Shown here: piece after piece, positions 36,460-47,699 of the stretch
Layout: the number at the start of each line of letters is the position of its first letter
Numbering within the stretch: the first letter of the stretch is position 1
Assembly (NCBI GenBank): GCA_015680685.1
Contig: MNCI01002045.1
Coordinates: 458,365 to 522,364, forward strand
Source of the DNA: Gnetum montanum
Lineage: Eukaryota > Streptophyta > Gnetopsida > Gnetales > Gnetaceae
DNA: 64,000 nt
Direction of reading: 5' to 3'
Notes under the pieces: model-generated
What the model was told of the DNA's origin: nothing
The model's database searches: none
What the model saw: only the letters and a program-made list of their open reading frames with translations
Program-made: the position numbers and the translations under genes

Positions 36460-36546
36460 ATGGCTTACAGCAGCAGCAGCCCTAGAGTTGTATTGGGTTT
36501 CGTGCTACTACTGTTGTTAGCAGCAGCAGGAAGAAGATGTAGAGCC
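36460..36546 (+). other. Signal peptide of the receptor kinase
   Basis: Residues 1-29: Ser-rich N-terminus, hydrophobic core VVLGFVLLLLLAAAG, then a basic RRCRA before the mature domain. It directs the receptor to the secretory pathway and plasma membrane. The cleavage site is estimated. Confidence 0.75.
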
Positions 36547-39500
36547 GTGTCTGATGATGCAAGTATTCTTATGGAGCTGAAAACTTTCTGGCAGACAAAT
36601 GGCTTACTGAAGGATTGGCAGCTGAACAGTTCTAATTCCAAGTCTAAGCATGATGAAAACGCTCCCTGCGACTGGACTGGAGTCACCTGTGATGAATCCA
36701 ACACCTCTGTCATCTCGCTGGACCTCAGCCATATGGACATCTCTGGCCAAATCCCTGATCTCATCGCTAATCTCCGAAATCTTACTGCTCTAAATCTCAC
36801 ATGGTGTTCTTTCACAGGAGATTTTCCTCAGTCTCTGCTCCTTATCAGAAGGCTCAAAATTCTGGATATATCCAACAATCTCTTTGTTGGGTCTTTGCCC
36901 GATGATATATCCAGGCTTTCTGAGTTGCTTCTGCTGAACGTCACGGGCAACAATTTCACGGGCCAAATTCCTGCGGGTTTGAGCAAGCTCAGCAAGTTGG
37001 AGACCCTGTTCCTCGACGGCAATTTGTTCAGCGGAACAGTCCCTGCTTTTCTGGCCAACATCGCAGCGCTGAAGCAATTGACACTGGCCTACAATCCTTT
37101 CTCGCCTGGTTCTATCCCAGACCTGAGCAATTTGACAAGGCTTGAGTACGTGTTCATGGCGAACTGCAGTTTTGTGGGAGAAATTCCGGCATGGTTTGGA
37201 AACATGCCCAATTTGACCGACCTGGACCTATCGGGTAACAATCTTACCGGAAGAATTCCTCAGGAATTGTCAAGTCTCAGGAATCTGGCAGGAATTTATC
37301 TGTACCATAACAGCTTGTCAGGCCCTATTCCTGAAAATATTGGGGGCATGAAAAGTCTCCGGGAACTGGATATCTCCAAGAACAATCTTAATGGAAGCGT
37401 GCCTGAAAGCATCGGAGAGCTGGTCGGTTTGCAGAAACTTTATTTATATGCAAACAAGTTCTCCGGTTCTCTGCCCTCCAGTCTTGGGAAGCTTACAAAT
37501 CTGGTTTTCCTGAAGCTCTTCCAGAACAGTTTCTCAGGAACTTTGCCGCAAGGACTGGGCCTGTCTTCAAGCCTCTTGTCTTTTGATGTGTCGAGCAACA
37601 ATCTGTCAGGGCCTCTCCCTGAGCAGAATCTGTGCTTCGGAAAGCAGTTGCAGTCATTCTTGGTGTTCTCCAACAACTTCAATGGAAGCCTTCCAGATTT
37701 TCTGGGCAGCTGCAGTAGTCTGTTGTTCGTGAGAGCTCAGAAGAACCAGTTGAGTGGGACCGTTCCAAAGGGTTTATGGATTTCCCCACTTCTGCAGCAG
37801 CTCCATCTGTACCAGAATTCCTTGCATGGGGAAATCCCATCTGGGATGACATCCTCCATGGGTGATTTGCAGATATCGGACAACCGGCTCAGCAGCAGCA
37901 TCCCCTCTGATATCGGAAGGCTTGTAAATCTGTCTGTATTTTCGGCCAGTGGCAACAATTTGTCCGGTGGAATTCCTGTTGGTCTTACCAGTCTGCGTTT
38001 CTTGACGGTTCTGCAATTGGATCATAATGGCCTGTCAGGGGATCTTCCACAGAATAATCTGTCATGGACCCAGCTTGCTGTCCTGAATCTTGCCAACAAC
38101 CAACTCACAGGGCAGATTTCTGAATCGTTGGCTACACTTCCTGTGTTGAATAGTCTTGATCTTTCAAACAATCGCCTTTCTGGTTCCATACCTTCACAGT
38201 TTGGTGACCTGAAACTGAGGTTTTTGAATTTGTCCAACAACAACTTGCAAGGAGCAGTTCCCCAGGAGCACAACAATGCGGCATACGACACAAGTTTTCT
38301 GGGCAATCCAGGATTATGTGGAGCGGGAGCACTGGGCCTCCGTTCTTGCAGCTCAGGAGGAGGTAAATCTGAAACACGCAAAATCGTTATAATTTCTGTA
38401 ATTTTGGCGGTGGCTTGCATCATCGTTATTGGATTGCTGTGGAAGTCGTACAAAGATTTCCGGTACAAAAAACCAGACACAGATTTGTGGCACTTCACAT
38501 CTTTCTGCAAAGTAGGGTTTGATGAGACCCACATTGTGAAGAATCTGACGGAGGAGAATGTAATAGGAGTCGGAGGATCAGGTAAAGTTTACAAGGTCAC
38601 TCTGGGGGATGGAACCATTGTGGCTGTGAAAAAGATTCAGAGTAATCAATCAGAGGCTTTGGAAAGCAAGGAGTTCCGGGCAGAGGTAGAAACTGCGGGA
38701 AAGATCAGACATGCAAATATTGTGAAGCTGCTTTCCTGCATCTCTGGTTGTGATTCAGAGCTTTTGGTTTATGAATTCATGGCCAACGGTTCCTTGTATG
38801 AGCGCCTCCATGTCCATGGGAATGATTCACAACAAGGGCAAACATTAGCATGGCCTGTCCGATACCAAATTGCTCTTGGGGCTGCTCGAGGACTTTCCTA
38901 TCTCCACCATGACTGCTCTCCTCCAATCATTCACAGAGATGTCAAGTCCAGCAACATATTGCTGGATTCTGAGTTCATGGCCCACATTGCTGACTTTGGT
39001 CTGGCAAGAAAAATCAAAGGAAAACTGGGTCAGGAGGATCTTGTGTCAACAATTGCAGGCACTTATGGCTACATTGCTCCAGGTAACAATCCAGATCCCA
39101 CTTAGCTTTTTAGCAAACATATCTCATTTGATTTTATAAAATCTATATTGCCCTTGGATCTTTAACACATATCTCTGAATTTATACCAAAGGCATACTTG
39201 ACTTCCATTTTCTCTTTTACAAGACTGTTCAAATGATACTTCTTGTAACTGATTTGTGAGTGGGAGATGTTAAAGGTGCTTATTTCTTCAAGTTGTAATA
39301 ACTGTGAAAAAGGAGGTTAAACTTTTTACTTTTCCACTGATTCTTACGGGACCTGCTTTTGATGGCAATTTTTTTACTGATTATAAACTACCAACCCTCA
39401 TGAGACCTGCTTGGGTGTTGATAATCATCATGAGGACCTGCTTGGGTGTTTGACACTTTTTTGTCTAGTAACAAACTACCCAATCATTATGACGACCTGC

Positions 39501-40130
39501 TTGGATGGATGAACATTGAACCCTCACATAGCAGAGAATCTAAGGTTAGGAGAATATAGATAGGGCCCAGGTTAACAGTTAACTGAAATTTTATCTGTCA
39601 CCCGCGAATGCACAATGTAGTTGTCAATTTCATGATTCTGAATGTGCTTGTAAATTTCATGATTCTGAATTTGTGATGCAGAGTATGCCTACACCCTCAA
39701 TGTGAATGAGAAGAGTGACATTTACAGCTTTGGAGTGGTTCTTCTTGAACTGGTGACAGGAAAGAAGGCCAATGACAGGGAGTTTGGACATGGTATAGAT
39801 CTTGTAAAATGGGTTAGGAAACAGGTTAGCAATGACATAGATTTGGCTTTGGATTCAAGAATGCCACAAACATACAAACAGGACATGCTGATGGTGTTGA
39901 GGGCAGCTTTGCTTTGTACAAGTACTCTTCCAATCAACAGGCCTTCAATGAGGGAAATGGCAGAGATGCTGCTCATGTGCAGTCCAGATGAACGTATCAG
40001 AAATTCAGCAGCTGCCACTTTACCTTCTCATTTGAAAAGAAATCCCAGTGCTTTTCAAAGCAAGCCCAGGGATGCTTCTTCCTCTTCCTCTGTACATACG
40101 TCACCTACATCTCCATTGGATCAGGTGTAG
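36460..40130 (+). CDS. LRR receptor-like serine/threonine kinase, HAESA/HSL-like (subfamily XI)
   Basis: Two exons (36460-39082, 39682-40130) encode 1023 residues. The start is the first ATG in frame, followed by a signal peptide (about 1-29). A Cys pair C70/C77 caps 22 leucine-rich repeats (about 85-600); a second pair, C620/C630, precedes one membrane span (642-660). The cytosolic kinase has the loop GVGGSGKV at 703, Lys724 in VAVKK, HRD with Asp827 (an RD kinase) and DFG with Asp845. The C-terminal tail is Ser-rich. The juxtamembrane WHFTSFCKVGF and the segment YAYTLNVNEKSDIYSFGVV are close to HAESA/HSL receptors, which bind secreted peptides and signal in abscission, development or defence. 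Length fits the family (about 1000). All catalytic residues are present. The exact ligand and orthology cannot be told from the sequence. Confidence 0.93.
39083..39681 (+). other. Intron of the receptor kinase gene (599 bp, phase 1)
   Basis: Donor CCAG|GTAACA and acceptor GATGCAG|AGTATG. Splicing joins G to AG and makes the Glu codon of the APE motif (residue 875), restoring IAPEYAYT. Without splicing the frame ends at 39105. One intron in this part of the kinase is common in subfamily XI. The intron holds four copies of a GACCTGCTT word (about 39349, 39404, 39435, 39494) and a repeated AATTTCATGATTCTGAAT near the acceptor. Confidence 0.93.
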
Positions 40131-40900
40131 ATGACGACGACGATGATCTCCATGTATTATGCATTTGTCCAAGAGTGCTAACACTGTAACAGTGAGATGT
40201 TAGGCTTTACATGACCTTTTTTTTCAGGTAGCCTTGTTGACAGCTCTCAATTTCCATGTAACGAGACAATTTGGCTCTCCCAATCTGGATGAAGAATTTG
40301 GAGCTGGCACTGACATACCTTTCATGGAAAGGTAGGAAACATACCTTTCATGGAAAAGTAGGAAAATTCTATGAGAACAGCTGATTTAATGATATTAGTG
40401 AGTGAAGAAACTTTTTGCCCTTGTAAAGCATATTATCTTTGCATACTTCAGATAACTCCTTTGCATTCCTCGTCATTTTAAAGGAATATCAAACTTGAGA
40501 AAGTTAATCTTAATTATGAGAGATTAATAGGCTGCATTAGATGGTTAAAAATTACTACGCTGTGATGCGAAAGGTGAATGTTAAGATAATATTAATAATT
40601 GGAAGAATTTAAAGTACTAAGAAAGATGAAACTCCAAAACACCGATAAGTTTACCAAGTAGATGGTTATTTGTGTGTATGGCTATTTGTGTGTATGGCTT
40701 TATAATTGATTTCACTATAAGAAGAAAATTATTTGTTAGTGGAAAAGATATTTTTAATCTTTAACTATCTTTACATCACCTTCAAAATCTACCTCTAAAC
40801 TCAAAATAACAAATGAACTTCAGATAGAAATAAAAAATTCTTACATCATATCACATCCCTAGAAAACAAGAATTTATAGAAAAATGTGGTATATATTTTA
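40131..40900 (+). other. 3' flank of the receptor gene, with a 26-bp tandem repeat
   Basis: Probably includes the 3' UTR. Two adjacent 26-bp units at 40314-40339 and 40340-40365 contain CATACCTTTCATGGAAA. No canonical AATAAA is found just after the stop codon. Beyond about 40450 the sequence is AT-rich without recognised features. Confidence 0.5.
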
Positions 40901-41516
40901 ATCACCATTGCTTTGCAACTTAATGTAAACCTTGCATTGAGAACCTTTGTCATCAACTATAGATTGCTTTTGAACATTATTTTTGATCTTTGAGCTAACA
41001 TTATTCTTAATGGATAAGTATAGATTTCCATAAGAATCTAGCTTGCCTCTTGCACACTGCATGCTCCCATGCCACTGCCAAATCCCCATCCCCACGACCC
41101 TTTTGCGTGCACACCTATTAACTTGCTGCTTTCGTAGCCCTCCATATGTCGTCATCACCCTACGTGCCATGATGCTCTGTTTCGTTGCCTCCTCTCTAGC
41201 ATGCGTTGCCACCTTCGTACACGCCCACGTTGTTTTCCTACCTACATTTTTGCTATAGAAACCCTTGCTAGATTTTTCGAAATCGCTATTGAATATGCTA
41301 CTGCTGCCCAACGATGCCATGGATTATTGCCTCCCATGCCATCGATCATCGCTTTCCATGCCATTGAACATCACCTCTCGTGCTGCTGATCATCAACTTT
41401 CATGTCGTTGATCATCACCTCTTGCATTGCCAATCATCGCCTCCCCCTCTAGCGTCGAATAAAACCCTAGCGCAGTGCATGCTAAAAGACAAAAAAAAAA
41501 AAAAAAAAACCCTTAT
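40901..41516. other. CAT-rich decayed sequence ending in poly(A)
   Basis: The plus strand has a degenerate minisatellite of about 26 bp built on TTGATCATCACCTC (41330-41450), then CCCTAGCGCAGTGCATGC and an uninterrupted A run at 41491-41509. The A run could be the tail of a retroposed transcript. Element E begins just after it. An open stretch on the minus strand (40898-41320) has no recognised family. Confidence 0.4.
41512..41516. repeat. Presumed left target site of element E (CTTAT)
   Basis: The five bases before the LTR start. The matching copy would lie beyond the window, so it cannot be confirmed. Confidence 0.35.
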
Positions 41517-43193
41517 TGAAACACCACCAAATCTGGACTACGACGTCCTGTTGCAAATTTTGGCAAAGTGTGGAAACTACACTCAACCCCTTTGTAGAGT
41601 GTAGAGAGCATAGTAAGTTGGAGGGCAAAAATCTTGAAATTCTACCTAAGTGTTGAAACTACACTCTCCCCCAAGCACACCAATTAAGAGCATAGTTAAC
41701 CTCTTGTAGAAAGTGTAGTCAGCAGAAGGCCAGTTTTCGCAAATTTTGGTTAAGTGTTGAGACTACGTTCTCCCCTAGATGGGAGTTGATTTAGCCTCTT
41801 ATAGAGCATAGTCAACAGGAAGGCTAGTTTTGCAAAATTTTTCTAAGTGTTGGCACTATGCTCTCCCCCAAATTGGAGAGTAGTCAATAGAAAGGCCAAT
41901 TTTTGCAAATTTTTTCTAAGTGTTAACACTACACTCACCCCTGGTTAGGAGTGTAGTCAGCCTCTCTTGGAGAGCATAGTTTACAAAAAAATCCATTTTC
42001 CTCATAGATTTCATCAACAATGAGACTATGCTCTCCCCCAACTCAGAGCATAGTTAGCCTCTCGTAGAGAGTGTAGTTAGCCAGAATAGTCTCCAATAGC
42101 CTCCACAATGTAGCAATGATGCTCGACTCAGCTCCAAAATGCAGTCAACTCACCTTCGGCAAGCATAGTCAACAAAATATTTCTTTTTTGTATATCTTTT
42201 TGCCCCAAAATTGTAACTACACTTGACCTCACATGAGATCATGGAGAGCATAATCCTACGGAGCGTAGGCTTTGGCTTTCATTTTTTAGGTACCCTGCAA
42301 TCTTCTTAGCACACACATGAAATTGGCAGTGTAGTCATAGTCTCATAGTCTCGTAGAGTCTAGAAGAGCATACTAAAGCACAACACCACCAGCCCCATCG
42401 GTACACCACATGAATAGTGACTACGCTAAGCGTAGTCCCAACCATCCCCTCTGCCATGTGGCAGTCATCCTGCATTTTCTACTAACCCTAAACCTATAAA
42501 TACTCATGCCCTCAAAGTTTTCGGGTTTGGCAAATCTAAGAAGCACCTGGAAGAAAACCAAAGGCATAGTGGTGAACCAACAAACAGGCGAAGTGGCAAA
42601 CCACTAGTAGAACACCAAATCTAGTAGTACACCACGACAGCCAACACAATAGACGTAGATACCTCAATAGAACACTAGTCTTCATGGCTGGACACCCTAA
42701 AGATTGTGACTACACTATCCACCTATGCCTGCTGTACACTGCATACCTTCTAAATCCCCTTATGGTGTTAATTATGCTCAACCCCATTTTGGGTGGTATT
42801 CTGCTTCATTCTCTCCGTTTCTTTGCATTTTCTGCACTTTATTTGCATTTTTTGTAGTTTTTACTATGTAAGCATGTTTGAACTATGCTCAGGTGACAGC
42901 CCTTGGGCATTGACACCATTTGCCTTACTGAAACTGTTAACTATACTCACCCCCTTAGGCACTTGTAACTACATTCGACCCCACTGACACAACAAATACC
43001 ACCTGTACCCACTAACACAGCATTGCAGCTAACCACACTACACCCCCATTACATCTGGTAAGTCCCTATTCGATCGACTAGACCATTTAGGGCATCCCAT
43101 CTCTACCTCTAGTAGGCCCTCGCGCAAATTCAGGGTTAGGTTGTGTGCCCATTAACCTTAGTGTTCTAGCCATCAATGTTTTTAGTCATCATA
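41517..43193 (+). repeat. Element E 5' LTR
   Basis: Starts TGAAACACCACC and ends TCATCATA (TA for the usual CA). It is the reverse complement counterpart of 44670-46519 and 59112-60925. U3 (to about 42480) carries many GAGAGCATAGTC / CTACGCTCTCC words. The TATA box is TATAAATA at 42495-42502. Confidence 0.85.
42495..42502 (+). promoter_or_regulatory. TATA box of element E LTR
   Basis: TATAAATA, conserved at the same relative place in both D1 LTRs (45393-45400 and 59855-59862, minus strand), directly downstream of the motif-rich U3. Confidence 0.65.
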
Positions 43194-43677
43194 GTTTTTG
43201 GTGCTAGAAGGAGGGCGTAAACCACTTTTTTGGCTAGCATAGACCATAAAACCCCTGTGGAATTGCTACATGTGCAGTAGTAGCTAGATTGTAGGCTAGT
43301 GTAGATGTTATCTACTAACTTGTCAGTGTAGATTGGAACCCATAGTTGGGCCCCTTGGGACCCCATGTAGCAACCCAAATCACACTCATTTTCACTATTG
43401 CTAAGTTCCTGTTCTCTTTAGTTGGAGTGTAGTCATGTCCAACATAGTTAGCATAATCCACTCTTTGACGTAGAGAGCATAGTTTGCTCTTCGACATGGA
43501 GAGCATAGTTAGTGTAGTTCGCTCTCTAGCATGGAGAGCATAGTCAGCATAATCTGCTCTTCAGTGTAGAGAGCGTAGGCAGTGGTGTTAGCTGGGACAA
43601 AGTTAGTTTTAGTGTAGTTCATAGTATTTCTCAACTAGCAACCTCTACAGTCCCCTTTTACAACTCGATCTACATCC
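43194..43677 (+). other. Element E leader with repeated GAGAGCATAGT words
   Basis: Directly after the LTR comes GTTTTTGGTGCTAGAAGGAG, conserved in D1 as GTTTCTAGTGCTAGAAGGAG and thus the likely primer-binding region; I could not match it to a tRNA from memory. At about 43428-43580, four or five units of about 40 bp each contain GAGAGCATAGT next to a GCTCT block. Confidence 0.6.
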
Positions 43678-44669
43678 ATGAACCTAGATCAACCTTCAAT
43701 GTCAGTCTCGAACACACTTGACATCTTACCCATCCAACAGGAGACCAAGATTGACATCCTTGGGAGTGTCGTGATGGAAAGATAAAGCCAATCCCTTAGG
43801 TTACACAATCAAGACCCATAATAGGCCACGCTAAGTAACAAGTAGTACAAGTTCATATGTGTGAAGATTCAAGCAAGGTTATCTGTAGACCACTTTAACA
43901 TAGAGGCAAATTGAAACTACGAGCTAATTCATTGAGATGGACAAGAGTATATCCCCTTCTCGTTTGATATCATTCTGCTCATGGAGCTCGACCATCAACT
44001 GTTAGCCTAGCTCATCTGAGTAGGTGAGTGCAACATAGGGACGAACTATGAGGGAGTCTTACAAGATGAAGAGGACGAGTTCAAAGCTTACTTGAAGCAC
44101 AAGGGCTCTATTCACATCGTCTTTCAATGAGTGATTCCTAGTCTGGCCCCTCCTCGGTCTAGTTCACTTGTTCTCTTCAAGATGGTCAGCATCACCTTCC
44201 CACTTTGCCAGGCCTAGATCAATGCTTGTAATAGCAACACACTAGATGCAACACACACATTATGATGCAATGACTCCCTTTGACTTGCCCTTTGTGACAT
44301 CATCACAACCCACTCAGCCATCTCTGCTTGTAGCAACCGCACCTACTCAACCATACGTCTATGCAAGGATTGTTTCGAGGCCTTGAATGACTTAGGCACC
44401 TTACATCCTACCTGTTTCATTGGCATCCTTGGAATTAGCCCAACCGACACATGCATTGCTTGCATCAAGTGCATCGCGTGGTTCTACAACCTACCATCAA
44501 GCCATGGGTTGTACAACTAGCATAGTAGATAGCACAACCATCACAGCTAGTTGGAGCATCTCAGAACTTAGACTACCTATTCCAAATGATCCAAAGTTTG
44601 ATAAAAGAGGTGAAGCAACTTAGAGCTTCCTTTTTTGAAATTGTTAAAGTGGTGGACTTCTACCAAGAT
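43678..44669 (+). pseudogene. Element E gag, 5' part
   Basis: ATG at 43678 opens MNLDQPSMSVSNTLDILPI, paralleled in D1 by an ATG at 58694 (MNLAQPSM). Stops appear within about 60 codons. The segment ends at the D1 insertion, at the sequence GTGGTGGACTTCTACCAAGAT, which D1's gag carries uninterrupted near 57640-57690. Confidence 0.65.
44665..44669. repeat. Target-site duplication of element D1 (AAGAT, left)
   Basis: Partner AGGAT at 60926-60930 (4 of 5 match). Both lie in element E's gag. Confidence 0.65.
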
Positions 44670-45019
44670 TGTAGTAATCAAAAACGTTGATGACTGGAAC
44701 ACCAAGGTCCACGAGCGCATAGCCTAACCCAAATCTACATGAGGGCCTACTGGAGGTGAGAGGGGATGCCTTAAATGATTTGGCCAATTGAACAGGGACT
44801 TATTGGATGCGATGAGGGTGCAACATGGTTAGTTGTAGTGCTGATGCAAAATGATGCTAAGTGTTCAAACAGTGCCAACAGTTTTAGGGGGGTTGAGCGT
44901 AGTCAATATTTTTGATAATAATAAAGGTGTTTACATGTAGAGATTGCTACCAAAGAATAGTTTTAGATGCAACTATGTAGTGAAACAACAAAAAATTGCA
45001 AATAAAATGCAAAAAATGC

Positions 45020-45021
<2 letters not shown>

Positions 45022-45052
<31 letters not shown>
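45022..45052. repeat. (GA)n microsatellite
   Basis: Uninterrupted GA repeat in the LTR; a longer equivalent lies at about 59467-59507 in the other LTR, so it predates or grew after insertion. Confidence 0.85.
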
Positions 45053-45054
<2 letters not shown>

Positions 45055-45779
45055 CAAAAGACCACCCCAAATGGGATTATGCGTAGTTAACACCAAAAGG
45101 GGTTAGAACGTACATGGTGTAAAATAATCATAATAGATAGTGTAGTTACAATCTCAAGGGTTTCTGCCATGAAGATTGGCTTTCTATTGAGGTGTTTGCA
45201 TTTGCTAGGTTGGCCACCATGATGTACCATTGGTTGTGGTGTTCTGGTGAACTGTGGTGGGCTGCGATGGTCTGCAACTTTGTCAATATGCCTTTGGTTC
45301 TCTCCCAAGCACTCTTTAGGTTTTCCTAGAATCTAGTTTACTAATTTTTGAACTTTAGAATTTGCCAACCTTGAAAAAATTAAAGACAAGGGTATTTATA
45401 TGCCTAGGGTTAGCGTGAAATGCAGGATGATTGCCACATGGCAAAGGGAATGGTTGGGACTACACTATCACCTAACTACACTCTCCACTGGGCTAGTGGT
45501 GTTGTATTTTGCTGTGCTTTGTTGAACTCTATGAGACTGTGACTATGCTTCCAATTGCATGGGTGTGTCGAGAAGATTGTAAGGTACCTAAAAAAATGCA
45601 ATTTTGGAGACTACGCTTTGGGACTATGCTCTTCATGCTCTTGTGTGGGGTTGAGCATAGTTACAATTTTGGGGCCAAAAAGGAGATACAAAATGATGCA
45701 TTTTGCTAACTATGCTTGTTGAAGGTGACTTGGAGCTAAGTTGAGTGATGTTGCTATGCTATGGAGGCTGTTCTTATTG

Positions 45780-46480
45780 ACTACGCTTGACTACACTCTA
45801 GACTGGGGGAGAGCATAGTTCCACACTTATGAAAAATTTGTGAAACTTGGCCTTCATGCTGACTATGCTCTCTATTGGGGGTTGACTATGCTCTAGGGCA
45901 GTGAAGAGCATAGTCCTGATACTTAGAAGAATTTGCAAAAACTACCTTCCATGCTGACTATGCTCTTCATGAGAGGTTGACTATGCTCTCAACTGGGGAT
46001 GAGCGTAGTCTTAGTACTTTTTAAAACTTGTGGAAATTTGCTTCTAGTTGACTACACTCTCCATGAGAGGCTAACTATGCTCTGGGATAGTGGAGAGCAT
46101 AGTCCTAGCACTTAGAAAAATTTGCAGTGACTGACTTTGTGTTGACACTTAGAAAAAATTGCAAAACTAGCCTTCATGTTGACTATGCTCTCCATGAGAG
46201 GTTGACTACGCTCTGAGGCAATGGAAAGCATAGTGTTAACACTTAAAAAAATTCACAATGATTGGCCTTATGTTGACACTTAGAAAAAATTGTAACACTG
46301 GCCTTCGTGCTAACTACACTCTCTACGAGAGGTTGACTATGCTCTCCACTGGGAATGAGTGTAGTCTTAGCACTTAGAAAAAATTGTAAAAACTAACTTT
46401 CGTGTTGACTACGCTCTCCATGAGAGGTTGACTATGCTCCCTACTAGGGTTGAGCACAGTCTCAACACTTAGCTAAAATT
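45780..46480. repeat. U3 array of GACTATGCTCTCC / GAGAGCATAGTC inverted motifs
   Basis: About ten loosely spaced units (roughly 65-90 bp apart), each with GACTA(T/C)GCTCTCC(A)TGAGAGG followed by a GAG(C/A)ATAGTC(TTAGCACTTAG) word, the reverse complement of the first. The same pattern occurs in the other D1 LTR (about 60250-60880) and, reversed, in E (about 41590-42250). Confidence 0.8.
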
Positions 46481-46519
46481 ATGATTGGGATGTCATAGTC
46501 TGAATTTGGTGGTGTTTCA

Positions 46520-47690
46520 TTGGTCCTTCTTTGTTGATGTCTGGAGGAGTGGCTCGAGAGATGTTGAAAAAGAACAATAAAACATCATAGTAGACTTAGC
46601 ATCAACATCGCTCTTTAGTGAGTGATTAGATGTTGTTGCACTGTGCTTAAGAGTGTTGTGGATAGTGGTATGCTAACTAAAAAGTGAGAAGTGGGAGTAA
46701 AAGGTGTAGGTGATGTGCTAGGGATAAAAGGAGAGATGAGGTATAAACAGGATGTTATAATGCAAGGACATCTAGGTTGATGGTGACCATGGCACTAGAG
46801 TGGCTTGCCCTTGAAAATGTTGATCTCTCGTTGGAGTGCTTGTGAGAGAGTAAAGATGTATGTTCAAGGTTGAGCCAACTACGGAACTGCTTTACTACTA
46901 GATTGCTTAATGAAGTGCTTTCCCTCCCTTTTTTTCTAGGGGGTGAACCTTCTTTAGGCTCTGCACTTTCCTAAATGCTTGCTATAAAGTAAAATGATTT
47001 CCATCAAGTGAGTTGCATATCACTAGATGGGCTTTGCTTCATCATTGAAGAAACTACATGACATTTGTACAACAGGTGTTTCCTCTCCAGGATGACTTAT
47101 GTTACATTTGCCTAGGCTTTGAGTAGCTAATAGAGGATTCCCATGAGAAGACTTATGTTACATCCGCCTTGGAAAGCTGACATTTGATGTGAGATGTGAA
47201 GAGGAAGCCATGTAGTCATAGCACATGAGCATCAAAAGGGTTTGTTAGCTTTTCCATGTGGAGAATAGAAAAGTATCTAAATATAGGAGTAGGTGTGTGT
47301 AGGCGATAATGAGATGAAGGGGATGTGCACTCTTGAGAGGCTTAGCTAGTCCAATCATGCACATTGGAGTGATGTGGTGACTTGCCATTGTGATGAGAGG
47401 TGCCTTTGCACGATGACCTAGGGCTTCATCTTGCAAACATAACTCTGAGAAGACAAGAAAACCACATAAGACAAAAATGCCAAAAAATCTATAGGGGGTG
47501 AAGATGTTGCAAGTGCTCCAAATGCTACCCCCATTGCAAGTGCTCAAAAAGTTAGCAAAATTATGGGGGGTGAAGATGCTGCAAATGCTCCAAAGGCTAC
47601 CCCCATTACAAGTGCTCCATTCTAAGACTATAGCATACTCGCCTGTGTGGTATAGAAGGGGGGCAAGGGTTTTACTCACTCACTCACTTG
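46520..47690. other. D1 interior next to the 3' LTR, no gene recognised
   Basis: On the element strand, the sequence before the LTR has AAAGAAGGACCAA, a possible polypurine tract. An imperfect repeat of about 75 bp (GGGGTGAAGATG…CCAAATGCTACCCCCATTGCAAGTGCTC, about 47495-47620) occurs twice. No domain is seen. Confidence 0.45.
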
Positions 47691-47699
47691 TAGAAGGAT

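Larger units (their letters stand above)
44670..46519 (-). repeat. Element D1 3' LTR (1850 bp)
   Basis: The plus strand starts TGTAGTAATC and ends GGTGTTTCA. A (GA)n microsatellite lies at about 45022-45052, the TATA box TATAAATA on the minus strand at 45393-45400, and the U3 array of GACTATGCTCTCC words at about 45780-46480. Confidence 0.85.

Noticed and set aside
37440-38534. Open stretches on the minus strand opposite the receptor exon
   Set aside because: Shadows of the coding strand of the LRR and kinase domains; no independent signal.
40898-41320. 140-codon open stretch on the minus strand downstream of the receptor gene
   Set aside because: No recognisable domain, and it overlaps minisatellite-like sequence; no promoter or splice signs.
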